Shown: piece after piece, positions 19,299 to 29,075 of the stretch
Layout of the letters: the number at the start of each line of letters is the position of its first letter
Numbering within the stretch: position 1 is the first letter of the stretch
NCBI GenBank assembly: GCA_014238155.1
Contig: JABABQ010000047.1
Span: 1 to 64,000, forward strand
Direction of reading: 5' to 3'
Length of the DNA: 64,000 nucleotides
Source of the DNA: Rhizobiaceae bacterium
GTDB lineage: Bacteria > Pseudomonadota > Alphaproteobacteria > Rhizobiales > Rhizobiaceae
Program-made: the position numbers and the translations under genes
The notes under the pieces: generated by a model
Told to the model about the DNA's origin: nothing
Databases searched by the model: none
The model's input: the letters and a program-made list of their open reading frames with translations, nothing else

Positions 19299-20513
19299 AT
19301 GAAACAGACCTGGCGTTGGTTCGGTCCTCATGATCAGGTCAGTCTGGAGGCTATGCTTCAGGCTGGGGTGCAGGGTGTCGTCACGGCTTTGCATCATCTG
19401 CCGACCGGCGATGTCTGGCCGCGAGAGGAAATCGCCAAACGCCAGAACGAACTAGCCACTTTATCTGACGGCACGCCTTCCAACCTGTCCTGGGATGTGG
19501 TTGAGAGCCTGCCCGTTTCAGAGGCGATTAAAAAGCAAAATGGCGACTGGCGAGGCCATATTGCCAACTACATTACCAGCCTGGAAAATCTGGCGAATGC
19601 CGGTATTCACACCATTTGCTACAATTTCATGCCAATACTGGACTGGACCCGCACCGACCTGAATTGGCGATTGTCCCATGGCGGCACCTGTATGCGGTTT
19701 GATTATCCAACCTTTGCTGCATTCGACATTCACATTTTGCAGCGACCTGGCGCGGTTGAAGACTATGATAAAGTTGTTGCAGCAAAAGCGGCCGAAATCC
19801 ATGCCCAAATGGATGAGGTCGAAATGCAGGCCCTAACGCGAAACATCGTATCAGGCCTCCCCGGTGCGGCAGAAAATTTCTCGCTGGCAGATGTGCGCGA
19901 GCATCTGACCGAATATGACAACATATCCGCCGATCAACTCAGGCGTCACTATTTCGACTTCCTTGAGCAGGTTGTTCCGGATGCAGAACGGTTGGGAATG
20001 CGTCTGTGTTGTCATCCTGATGATCCGCCTTTTGATCTGCTGGGATTACCGCGCATCATGTCTACCGAGGCGGACTATAAATTGGCCATCGATGCAGTCG
20101 ATTCTCCTGCCAATGGTATAACCCTTTGCTCCGGTTCGTTAGGTGCACGACCCGATAACGACTTGCCGGGGATGATGCAACGTCTTGGCCATCGGGTACA
20201 TTTTCTGCACCTGCGCAATGTTCAGCGCGAGACCGAAGACATCAAAGGCTCATTCCACGAGGCTGAACATCTGGGCGGCGGAACCGATATGGTCGCCTTG
20301 CTGGCGGCAGTCCTTTCGCAGGAGCAAGAGCGGCGAAAGTTGGGACGAACCGACCATTCAATTCCACTGCGGCCGGATCACGGACAGGACATTCTCGACG
20401 ATCTGCAGCGCAACAGCCAGCCGGGATATCCGGCCATCGGTCGTTTGAAGGGTCTTGCTGAATTGCGCGGCATTGCTACCGCATTGCAGCATGAACTTGT
20501 TGGTGCGAATTGA
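19299..20513 (+). CDS. uxuA: Mannonate dehydratase
   Basis: MKQTWRWFGPHDQVSLEAMLQAGVQGVVTALHH, CCHPDDPPFDLLGLPRIMST, RPDHGQDILDD. Confidence 0.95.
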   Translation: MKQTWRWFGPHDQVSLEAMLQAGVQGVVTALHHLPTGDVWPREEIAKRQNELATLSDGTPSNLSWDVVESLPVSEAIKKQNGDWRGHIANYITSLENLANAGIHTICYNFMPILDWTRTDLNWRLSHGGTCMRFDYPTFAAFDIHILQRPGAVEDYDKVVAAKAAEIHAQMDEVEMQALTRNIVSGLPGAAENFSLADVREHLTEYDNISADQLRRHYFDFLEQVVPDAERLGMRLCCHPDDPPFDLLGLPRIMSTEADYKLAIDAVDSPANGITLCSGSLGARPDNDLPGMMQRLGHRVHFLHLRNVQRETEDIKGSFHEAEHLGGGTDMVALLAAVLSQEQERRKLGRTDHSIPLRPDHGQDILDDLQRNSQPGYPAIGRLKGLAELRGIATALQHELVGAN

Positions 20514-21997
20514 TGGGAATGCTGGGCCGACTATCTGACCTTTCAAATATTGACCCAGCAGTATCGCTCCCTGGCTACATGCCAGACCAACACAAATGCG
20601 GCATTGTCCATCTGGGCCCCGGTGCTTTTCATCGCGCCCATCAGGCGGTCTATACCGATGCAGCACTTGCCGCCTCGGGAGGCGACTGGCGCATCACTGC
20701 GATCAGCCTGCGCAGCCGACAGGGTGCAGATGCGTTGAACGCTCAAAACGGTCTTTATACACTGATCGAGCGCGGAACACTTGGCGCTCGTGCGCGGGTG
20801 ATTGCCAGCATAAAACGGGTGATCGTCATGGCCGATCATGCAGCACAGGCAATGTCATTGCTGGTAGATCCGGCGACACGCATCGTCAGCATGACTGTCA
20901 CCGAAAAGGCCTATGGCATTGACCGCCAAAACAGCTGCGTTGATGTTGGCCATCCTGCCAATAGGGCCGATCTGGCAAACCCGAGAAACCCGACCGGTGT
21001 GATTGGCCTTCTGGTTGAAAGCCTGCGTCAAAGACGCGATGCAGGTGTTTCGGCATTTACGGTGCTGTGTTGCGACAATCTTCCAGACAATGGCGTCTTG
21101 GTGAAAGCCGGTGTGTTGGACTTTGCAGCACGATTAGACCCGCAATTGGCTGAATGGATCGGTGACAATGCAACATTTCCTTCAAACATGGTCGATCGGA
21201 TAACACCGGCATCAAGTTCGGAAACCTATTCCATGTGTCAGGAACTTACAGGGCAGCAGGACCGAGCCTGTGTCGAGACGGAAGAATTTTCCCAATGGGT
21301 CATCGAGGACAAATTTGCCGATGGTCGACCGGACTGGGAATCCGCTGGTGCGCTTTTTGTTGAAGACGTGGCACCCTTTGAAAGAATGAAACTGAGAATG
21401 CTCAATGGAGCTCACTCCATGCTGGCCTATAGCGGATATCTTGCCGGTTGCACCCATGTGCGGAATGTCATGGCCCATCGACACCTGCCTGATTTGGTTG
21501 ACCGCCACATGAAAGCGGCCGCAGCAACGCTGCAACCTCTGGATGGAATTGATTATTCAGACTATGGCGTGCAATTGGCAGCGCGGTTCAGGAACCCGGC
21601 CCTGGCGCATGAAACCTATCAAATTGCCATGGATGGCACGGAAAAACTGCCGCAACGCCTGTTGCTCCCGGCCGTCGATGCGCTGCGGGCAAAACAGGAC
21701 TTGCGTCCATTTGCTTTCGCTGTAGCCGCCTGGATGCGATACTGCACCGGTCAAACAGATGCGGGGGCGACGTATCAGTTACGCGACCCGCGACAGCGGG
21801 AAATTGCCGCGGCCTTGAATGGTGCACATTCGGCTGCAGATATTAGTCAGTCGTTGCATGGTCTGGACAATCTGTTTCCAACTGTGTTGAAAGACGACCC
21901 CCAATGGCGTGGGACAATCGAAGAGATTTTGTCGCGGTTTCTGGAACGTGGCGTTGAGGCGGCCATTGCCCATGAAGCCGGTCTGAATGGGTCCTGA
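20513..21997 (+). CDS. uxuB: Mannitol dehydrogenase family / D-mannonate oxidoreductase
   Basis: VHLGPGAFHRAHQAVYTD, SNMVDRITPA, KLRMLNGAHSMLAYSGYLAG. ATG overlaps the uxuA TGA. Confidence 0.9.
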   Translation: MGMLGRLSDLSNIDPAVSLPGYMPDQHKCGIVHLGPGAFHRAHQAVYTDAALAASGGDWRITAISLRSRQGADALNAQNGLYTLIERGTLGARARVIASIKRVIVMADHAAQAMSLLVDPATRIVSMTVTEKAYGIDRQNSCVDVGHPANRADLANPRNPTGVIGLLVESLRQRRDAGVSAFTVLCCDNLPDNGVLVKAGVLDFAARLDPQLAEWIGDNATFPSNMVDRITPASSSETYSMCQELTGQQDRACVETEEFSQWVIEDKFADGRPDWESAGALFVEDVAPFERMKLRMLNGAHSMLAYSGYLAGCTHVRNVMAHRHLPDLVDRHMKAAAATLQPLDGIDYSDYGVQLAARFRNPALAHETYQIAMDGTEKLPQRLLLPAVDALRAKQDLRPFAFAVAAWMRYCTGQTDAGATYQLRDPRQREIAAALNGAHSAADISQSLHGLDNLFPTVLKDDPQWRGTIEEILSRFLERGVEAAIAHEAGLNGS

Positions 21998-22004
21998 CCC
22001 TAAG
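21992..22004 (+). repeat. Solo 13-bp end of the 52380-52662 MITE-like element
   Basis: TCCTGACCCTAAG; extended AATGGGTCCTGACCCTAA versus AATGAGTCCTGATCCTAA at the MITE right end. Contains the uxuB stop codon. Confidence 0.6.
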
Positions 22005-22288
22005 CCCGCACTCCAGATATTCGAGTTGTGCTGTTGCTAATCAAATTGAACGGCAGCTTTGAGAAATTCCAAAAGTCCTTCGTCAATCAAAACCAAACCT
22101 GGCAATGGGCCGGGACAGCTGGCTGGGCTGATCCGAGCAAAGGTCGGGAACATCAATTTTGCCGACATGGTGCCTAGACGGTTATTTTATATGGCATTTC
22201 ACTTCACGATCATACACTATTTCGCCTGGTGAATTGGCAAACACCCGCGGCTGTGGTTCCGTGCAATTGGACTACCGGGAGAAATGTT

Positions 22289-23116
22289 ATGATTGAAGTA
22301 AAGCCCATTACACCAAGACTTGGCGCTGAAATTCTTGGGGCGGACATCAAACAAGAGGCTGATTTTGAAGTCGTGCGGCAAGCCTTCACGGACTATTCCG
22401 TGCTCACAATTCGCGACCAGGAACTGACACCGGATGATCAAATAGCATTTGCGGAGCGGTTCGGGCCGATCAATGTGAATCGGTTTTTCAAAAAACATGA
22501 AACCCACCCCAAGGTCGCACTGGTGCTTAAGGAGGCAGATCAGGCACAGGCCATTGGCGAGCGATGGCATACGGATCATTCCTACGACATTGAGCCGGCG
22601 ATGTGCTCAATTTTGCATGCGATTGAAACACCACCAGTGGGTGGAGATACTGTGTTTGCATCAATGTCAGCGGCATATGACGCACTGTCCGGCAAGTTTG
22701 CCGAGATGATTGACGGACTTAGTGCGTGGCATTCCTCGCGCCATGTGTTTGGGGCAGTGGTTGCCAACAGCGAGAGTTCGAAGAGCGGTCGGATTGATAA
22801 CGCAAACCTGGCGACACAGGACGCATTGCATCCGGTGGTGATCACCCATCCGCTTTCAGGGCGCAAGGGAATATATGTAAATCCGGATTTTACCACCCAT
22901 ATTGAGGGTTGGAACGACGAGGAAAGTGCGTCGGTTCTGAATTATCTCTACGAGCATTGTGCCAAGCCGGATTTCCATTGTCGCGTCAGCTATCGCCCAG
23001 GCACGGTGACAATGTGGGACAATCGCGCTACGTGGCACAAGGCTATCAATGATTATGCCGGGCACCGCCGGTTGATGCATCGCATTACGGTTGAGGGCTG
23101 CAGGCTGAACCAGTGA
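22289..23116 (+). CDS. TauD/TfdA-family Fe(II)/2-oxoglutarate dioxygenase
   Basis: WHTDHSYDIEPA (HxD), GDTVFASMSAAYDAL, WDNRATWHKAINDYAGHRRLMHRIT. Confidence 0.92.
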   Translation: MIEVKPITPRLGAEILGADIKQEADFEVVRQAFTDYSVLTIRDQELTPDDQIAFAERFGPINVNRFFKKHETHPKVALVLKEADQAQAIGERWHTDHSYDIEPAMCSILHAIETPPVGGDTVFASMSAAYDALSGKFAEMIDGLSAWHSSRHVFGAVVANSESSKSGRIDNANLATQDALHPVVITHPLSGRKGIYVNPDFTTHIEGWNDEESASVLNYLYEHCAKPDFHCRVSYRPGTVTMWDNRATWHKAINDYAGHRRLMHRITVEGCRLNQ

Positions 23117-23180
23117 CCTGAATTCAAAACAATGGCAGCACGCTTGCCAATCCAAAAAATGTGGTGGTTCAGACCTTGGC

Positions 23181-23193
23181 TCCTGACCCTAAG
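23181..23193 (+). repeat. Second solo 13-bp MITE end (TCCTGACCCTAAG)
   Basis: Exact 13-bp match, same orientation as 21992-22004. Confidence 0.55.
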
Positions 23194-23213
23194 ACAATAG
23201 GTCCGCATGCCCG

Positions 23214-23815
23214 TCAAGTTCCGAGTAATAGATTCCAAACCGCTTCCGGATCGAAGGGTTCACTGCCACGCCAACCAATAATCTGATCTGGGCGTATAAG
23301 TATCAAAGGTGCGCCGTAGAGCTGTTTTATTCGAGTTTCCGTAATATGTACCACCTCGAGATCGACACCCCGGCGAAGCGCAGAGTCGATCAGGTGTTTG
23401 CCGTTTGGTGCGTTTTTCCCCAACAGTAACAAGGTCCAGTTAAAGCTAAACAGACCGAACAGTGAGCTTTCATCGTCAAACCACCAATGGGGCGGACGTC
23501 CACCGGGCATGCCGGTTGGCGTATACATATTGGCCCTGTCCTCTGGCAATTCACCATCAGGTTGCGGCAGTACAGGTGAATCATTTTAGCGGGCGCCGAA
23601 CGTGATCCCCGGAATATTGAATTCGCGCCTCGCATGATCTTCAAGATAGGCGCCGGCGACGTTTCGCAAATCCGCCCCCGATGCATCCTCGGCTTCCAAC
23701 CCGGGTTCTGGTATGAAGTTACCAACGGACTCGGCAAAACCGCGTGCATAGTTGGTGTTGCGCAGAGCCGAGCCCCGGCGTTCGATTTCATAGCTGTTCA
23801 GTAATGACGAGCCAG
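23214..23815 (-). pseudogene. Remnant of FAD-dependent aromatic monooxygenase (middle/C-terminal part)
   Basis: LLNSYEIERRGSALRNTNYARGFAESVGNFIPEPGLE...REFNIPGITFGAR-TAA-NDSPVLPQPDGELPEDRANMYTPTGMPGGRPPHWWF...; same frame interrupted by TAA at 23586; N-terminal FAD domain absent. Confidence 0.85.
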
Positions 23816-24082
23816 CTGGGCCAGCACAGGCGCAAAGTTTAAACACTGGGAGCTCTTTTTTGCAATCACGCATGGGCGGGGAAACGTATCGGCGCAACTC
23901 ATATATGCGCGTCAATCAACGCTTGGCTGCCACAAAATGAGCAGCCTGAAGTAGAAAAATCGACCGATGTGTCCGCATTATTGCCATGTGAACTTGTTTG
24001 ATCTGTAAATTGCCAGCGGTATACTTGGAGCCCTTCGCGAACTTGACGAGGTCGCAGCTTCGGTGACAAAGTTGGAGCTTTC

Positions 24083-26056
24083 GTGCCGTCATTTGATTGC
24101 GCGGTTCAAAGAGGGAGTACGAACTTGACCTTAGATAAAAACTCAAAAAAATATTCGCCTGACCAACTGGAAGACCTGTCATTTGACGATTTCGACGAGG
24201 CAATCAATCCAAGGCCAGAAAGCAATGACTTCGATGCCGTTGTCGAAGAAGCCTTGTCTCGACGTCAATTCATGGGCGGCGTACTGGCGTTCGGCGGGGT
24301 TGCAACGCTCGGAGCGGCATCCACTGCACTGACGCCCATCTCGGCGCATGCCAGCGATAATCGGTTTGGTTTCACGGCCGTCGCCGCAGGCACTGATGAC
24401 ACAATCGTCGTGCCTAACGGCTATAACTGGCACGTCGCTACCCGTTGGGGCGACCCGCTATTCACTAACGTTCCTGAATTTGATCACGTCTCCCGCGGAA
24501 CTGCCGCGAGCCAGGCAGGCGCCTTTGGGGACAACAATGACGGAATGTCGCTCTTTTCCGACAAGGACGGCCATCAAATTCTGGTCGTCAACAATGAGTA
24601 CACCAACAGGTCGGTCATGTGGGGCAACAATCCCGATGGCAAATATGTCACCAACGACGACATCAACAAGGGCAAGAACGCACATGGTCTGACCGCGGCG
24701 GAGATCAAGGAAGTCGACGGGAAATGGGGAATCGTCAAGGATTCGCCTTATAACCGACGTTTCACGCCCGATGAGCCGATGGAAATCACCGGTCCTGCAC
24801 GCGGCCATGATCTTATGAAGACCAACGCCGACCCAGAAGGCGTGACCGTGCTTGGCACATTTAACAATTGCGGCAATGGCCGCACGCCGTGGGGCACCTA
24901 TCTGGCCTGTGAAGAGAATTTTAACGGCTATTTCGGGACCACAGATGCGAAAGGCTATGTCCAGGACGGTGCTAAAAAGCGTTATGGCGTCAGCGGTAAG
25001 GATCGGGGATACGGTTGGTGGAAAGTCGACGAACGTTTCGACGTCGCAAAGGACCCCAACGAGTGCAACCGGCATGGCTATGTCACCGAGGTTGATCCTT
25101 ATGATCCAAAATCAGTGCCGAAGAAACGCACAGCACTGGGCCGTTTCAAGCATGAGAATGCAGAAGTGGTCATCAACGCCGATGGTCGAATTGCAATCTA
25201 CATGGGCGATGATGAACGCGGCGAATTCCTGTACCGTTATGTTTCCGATGGCTATTACGCAGAAGGCGGAAATACCGATGAGCTAATGGAAAACGGCACA
25301 ATCTATGCTGCCAAGTTCCACGCCGATGGTACCGGTAAATGGTTGGCTCTGACGCCGGAGACAACAGGCATGGACGCGGCCGAAATCTCCATGTTCACGC
25401 GATTGGCTGCTTCCAAGGTTGGCGCAACGACAATGGACCGTCCAGAATGGGTCGCGGCCAATCCTTTGAAGGCCGAGGTTTATTGTGCACTGACTAACAA
25501 CAAGAACCGTGGCGTGAAGCCGAATGCAGGTGGGGATGAAACTCCGGTCGGCGGCCCCAACCCGCGCGAGGCCAACAAGTACGGTCAGATCTTACGCTGG
25601 TGGCCCGGCGCCGGGGACCACACGGCAGACTCGTTCAAGTGGGATCTGTTTGTGATGGCGGGCAATCCGACTGTGCATGAGGATGCAAATGGCGGGTCGC
25701 ACAATGTAACCGAGGGCAATATGTTCAATTCGCCTGATGGACTGTCATTTGACAACAAGGGGCTTATCTGGATCCAGACCGATGGCAACTATTCCAATGA
25801 GAAGGATTTTGCCAATCAGGGGAATAACCAGATGCTGATCGGTGACCCGGTTACCGGCGAAATCCGAAGGTTCCTTGTTGGTCCCAGACAGGCCGAAATC
25901 ACCGGTATCGCGTGGTCCGCGGATCGCAGAACGGTCTTTGTCGGTGTTCAGCACCCCGGAGAGAGGGGCGACTCCAACTGGCCCGACGGTGGCGACAAGA
26001 CTCCTCGGAGCGCAATTGTGGCGGTTCGTCGTGACGATGGTGCCGCAATCGGTTGA
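24083..26056 (+). CDS. PhoX-family phosphatase (DUF839), Tat-exported
   Basis: SRRQFMGGVLAFGGVATLGAASTA Tat signal; EYTNRSVMWG, GNGRTPWGTYLACEENFNGYFG, GRFKHENAEV. Start codon uncertain. Confidence 0.88.
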   Translation: MPSFDCAVQRGSTNLTLDKNSKKYSPDQLEDLSFDDFDEAINPRPESNDFDAVVEEALSRRQFMGGVLAFGGVATLGAASTALTPISAHASDNRFGFTAVAAGTDDTIVVPNGYNWHVATRWGDPLFTNVPEFDHVSRGTAASQAGAFGDNNDGMSLFSDKDGHQILVVNNEYTNRSVMWGNNPDGKYVTNDDINKGKNAHGLTAAEIKEVDGKWGIVKDSPYNRRFTPDEPMEITGPARGHDLMKTNADPEGVTVLGTFNNCGNGRTPWGTYLACEENFNGYFGTTDAKGYVQDGAKKRYGVSGKDRGYGWWKVDERFDVAKDPNECNRHGYVTEVDPYDPKSVPKKRTALGRFKHENAEVVINADGRIAIYMGDDERGEFLYRYVSDGYYAEGGNTDELMENGTIYAAKFHADGTGKWLALTPETTGMDAAEISMFTRLAASKVGATTMDRPEWVAANPLKAEVYCALTNNKNRGVKPNAGGDETPVGGPNPREANKYGQILRWWPGAGDHTADSFKWDLFVMAGNPTVHEDANGGSHNVTEGNMFNSPDGLSFDNKGLIWIQTDGNYSNEKDFANQGNNQMLIGDPVTGEIRRFLVGPRQAEITGIAWSADRRTVFVGVQHPGERGDSNWPDGGDKTPRSAIVAVRRDDGAAIG

Positions 26057-26286
26057 TTGCATGATTACGCAAAGGCGCGATTTGATCTGCAATCGTGCCT
26101 TTGCATCCGTGCCTGGATTTGCTGGCTGATACTCTTTCATGCCGGGCATTTCATCAGCACAATAGCTGCCTACAAGCGCATTCCAGTGCCTATCGGTGTA
26201 CTCGGGACCACTTTAAGGTTGGGCTACTAATTGATTGGTGCAATGGTCTGTTTTGTCAGCTGACCGGCCGTTCAGAAAAATACGAA

Positions 26287-28203
26287 TTATTGAGTTTTGG
26301 CCTTGGGCTTTTTGCGCTTTTTGCCGGGCTTGGGGCCTTCGGTAGCAGCCTTCGGCTTGTTTGATGCAGTGGCTGCCTTGGGCTTAAAACCTCGCTTTTT
26401 GTTGTTATCAGGTTTTGAGTTGCCGCCGCCGCCGCCGCCACCGCTGCCGTCGCCGCCGCCGCCGTTGGTTTCAGGATAAGCCTTGCGTTTTCCGCGGTGC
26501 GGTTTGGGCGATCTTTTCTCACCAGATTTTCTGGGCTTGCCAAATTTGGCGCTGTTATCAAAATCTGGTTTTGAATCCAACACTTTCACCCGGACATTTT
26601 TCTCCAGCGTCAGATTGGGGCCGATCGATTCAAGAAACCGGTCAGCCTGATTTGCATCCAGCTCCACATGGGTCTGGTTCTGTTCAATCTTGATATAACC
26701 AATATCTGGTTTGGAGAGGCTGCCGGCATTACAGATCAACGGGATTAGCCAGCGCGGTTCGGCATTTTGCTTCCGCCCCACCGAAATCGTCACCCAAAGG
26801 CTTTGATCAAACTCTCTTGATGACTTTCCGGCCTTGTGCTTGCCCGATGCTTTGGAATCATTGAATTCACGCCGGGTTGGTGCACTCACAGATACTGCCT
26901 GAATGTCCTCTGGTGCGGACTTGCCAGCCTTGTTCAGGCGCAGAAATGCCGCTGCAATCTGCTCTGGCGAAAACTTGGCCAGCATGCGCGCAGTAGATTC
27001 AAGCTCTTCGGACTGTACTTCAACTGTTAGAAATGGATCTGCCAACATCCGTTCTTCATCACGCTCGATAACCGCATCAGCAGATGGCGGATTGGCCCAG
27101 GTTGCGTTGATTTTGGCGGCCCTCAACAAACGCTCGGCACGGTTGCGACCCTTTTGATCTACCATCATGGCACTGACCCCCTTGCGTCCGGCACGACCGG
27201 TTCTGCCACTTCGATGCAACAAGGTGTCGGGATCCGACGGCAGGTCGGCATGTACCACAAGTTCCAGTTTTGGCAGATCGATGCCGCGGGCAGCAACGTC
27301 TGTTGCAATGCAAACACGTGCACGGCCATCTCTCATGGCTTGCAGGGCATGGGTACGCTCATTCTGACTCAGCTCGCCAGACAGCGCCACCACCGAAAAT
27401 CCGCGGTTGTTAAAGCGGGCGACCATATGATTGACAGCAGCGCGGGTGTTGCAGAATACCAGCGCATTTTCGGCTTCATAATAGCGCAATACATTGACAA
27501 TGGCGTTTTCGCGCTCCCGCGGGGCCACAACCAGGGCTCGATATTCAATATCGCCATGTTGTTGTTTTTCTTCCTGCGTTGAAATGCGTACCGCATCGTG
27601 CTGGTAGCGCTTGGCCAGTTTGGCAATTGGCGCTGGAACTGTGGCAGAAAACAGCAACGTGCGCCGCTCTTTGGGCGTTGCTTCAAGGATGAATTCGAGA
27701 TCCTCACGGAAACCGAGGTCGAGCATTTCATCGGCTTCATCCAGAATGGCCGCTTTGAGATATCCCGTATCCAGCGCGTTGCGCATGATGTGATCACGCA
27801 ATCTGCCTGGGGTGCCGACAACAATGTGGGATCCGCGTTGCAGTGCCCGACGTTCGGTTCTGATGTCCATGCCACCAACACACGACGCGATCACAGCACC
27901 TGTATCGGCATAAAGCCAATCCAACTCACGTTTCACCTGAAGCGCCAGCTCGCGGGTTGGCGCAACGATTAATGCAAGAGGTGCAGAAGCTTTAGGCAGA
28001 TGATCTGCGTCCCCCAGCAGCGTTGGGGCAATCGCCATGCCAAAGGCCACGGTTTTGCCTGACCCTGTTTGTGCTGAGACCAACAGATCGGCATCACGGA
28101 TTTCTGGTTCCAGAACAGCCAATTGAACCGGAGTCATGGCTGTATAGCCACGGTCGGTCAGCGCCTTTGCCAAAGGTGGCATGACGCCGCTAAAATTATT
28201 CAT
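26287..28203 (-). CDS. DEAD-box RNA helicase with DbpA-like C-terminal domain and Gly-rich tail
   Basis: TPVQLAVLEPEI, AQTGSGKT, PTRELALQ, DEADEMLDLGF, SATVP, HRSGRTGRAGRKG. Confidence 0.93.
   Translation of the reverse strand: MNNFSGVMPPLAKALTDRGYTAMTPVQLAVLEPEIRDADLLVSAQTGSGKTVAFGMAIAPTLLGDADHLPKASAPLALIVAPTRELALQVKRELDWLYADTGAVIASCVGGMDIRTERRALQRGSHIVVGTPGRLRDHIMRNALDTGYLKAAILDEADEMLDLGFREDLEFILEATPKERRTLLFSATVPAPIAKLAKRYQHDAVRISTQEEKQQHGDIEYRALVVAPRERENAIVNVLRYYEAENALVFCNTRAAVNHMVARFNNRGFSVVALSGELSQNERTHALQAMRDGRARVCIATDVAARGIDLPKLELVVHADLPSDPDTLLHRSGRTGRAGRKGVSAMMVDQKGRNRAERLLRAAKINATWANPPSADAVIERDEERMLADPFLTVEVQSEELESTARMLAKFSPEQIAAAFLRLNKAGKSAPEDIQAVSVSAPTRREFNDSKASGKHKAGKSSREFDQSLWVTISVGRKQNAEPRWLIPLICNAGSLSKPDIGYIKIEQNQTHVELDANQADRFLESIGPNLTLEKNVRVKVLDSKPDFDNSAKFGKPRKSGEKRSPKPHRGKRKAYPETNGGGGDGSGGGGGGGNSKPDNNKKRGFKPKAATASNKPKAATEGPKPGKKRKKPKAKTQ
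26422..26466. repeat. CCG/GGC trinucleotide microsatellite inside the helicase gene
   Basis: (GCC)n runs encoding GGGGDGSGGGGGGG on the minus strand. Confidence 0.9.
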
Positions 28204-28347
28204 GTCTTGTCTTTCGGTTCTGCGTGGCTTGATCAGCCGGCATGGCGGGGGTGCAGAGCACCAGATGTCGCCGTGCGTTCAATTTAGGTAGCACTTAAGC
28301 TTCCGGACGCAAATTGTACAGGCCAGTGAAAGACAAGACATGAAACC

Positions 28348-28426
28348 AGGATCAGGACCCATTAATCTGATGTATTCTGCGGTGGTGAATTTTGTTGCTG
28401 GAAAGGAGCCGAGACGCAGGAAACCT
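28348..28426 (+). repeat. Truncated left-half copy of the MITE at 52380-52662
   Basis: AGGATCAGGACCCATTAATCTGATGTATTCTGCGGTGGTGAATTTTGTTGCTGG...GAGACGCAGGAAACCT, near-identical to 52382-52460. Confidence 0.9.
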
Positions 28427-28502
28427 TATAAGGATTTGCGCCCAAACAAGCGTCCTGTGCCGGTATCACAGCCCGTTTAGTCTTCCTGCGCCGCGCAGGG
28501 AT

Positions 28503-28901
28503 TTATTTTATCGATGCGACGCCCAGGCCGACGTTGAACTTTTCGCACCAGATATATACTTCGTTATAAGTTGACCAATCCAGAGTATCTGGGATCATGT
28601 AGACCTGATGACCGTTGATTTTGGTCATGTTTCCGAGGTTTGTGGCCCTGTCATACTTGCCATTTTTGCCCAGAGCAACGCTTGGATCGGGCGCTCCGTC
28701 AAGGCTGAAATCCGGACCAAGAATGAGTACAGACCCACCATTTTCTGTCTTCAGAATCGAAACACCGCCTGTTGTTACGTGTTTGTTCAGGCCTCGGAAC
28801 GTTCCTTTAAATGCGCCAGTGTCGGCGGCTGCAGTTTCGACGCCAACCAGGCTGCCAAAGGTCAGCATCAGTCCGATGGCAATTGCTTTCAATGTGTTCA
28901 T
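28503..28901 (-). CDS. Secreted DM13-domain protein
   Basis: Signal peptide; GAFKGTFRGLNKHVTTGGVSIL, PDFSLDGAPDPSVALG, YNEVYIWCEKFNVGLGVA (conserved DM13 Cys). Confidence 0.75.
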   Translation of the reverse strand: MNTLKAIAIGLMLTFGSLVGVETAAADTGAFKGTFRGLNKHVTTGGVSILKTENGGSVLILGPDFSLDGAPDPSVALGKNGKYDRATNLGNMTKINGHQVYMIPDTLDWSTYNEVYIWCEKFNVGLGVASIK

Positions 28902-29075
28902 GTCAACTTCCGTTCATTTGGGTTGTGTGCTGGCAAGTCTTATCCAGCGACATCATCGTCACCGGATCTCGGCACTGGTTTTGCGTTTGAAGGGGTGGAC
29001 TGATCGCTGGAGATGAAATTGGATTGGATGGGGAATCCAACCCAAATCATTCCGTTGATCAGTCCTGTCGCCGCT

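Noticed and set aside
24000-24130. Pho box upstream of the phoX-like gene
   Set aside because: Only isolated GTCAT-like half sites; no CTGTCAT-N4-CTGTCAT arrangement.
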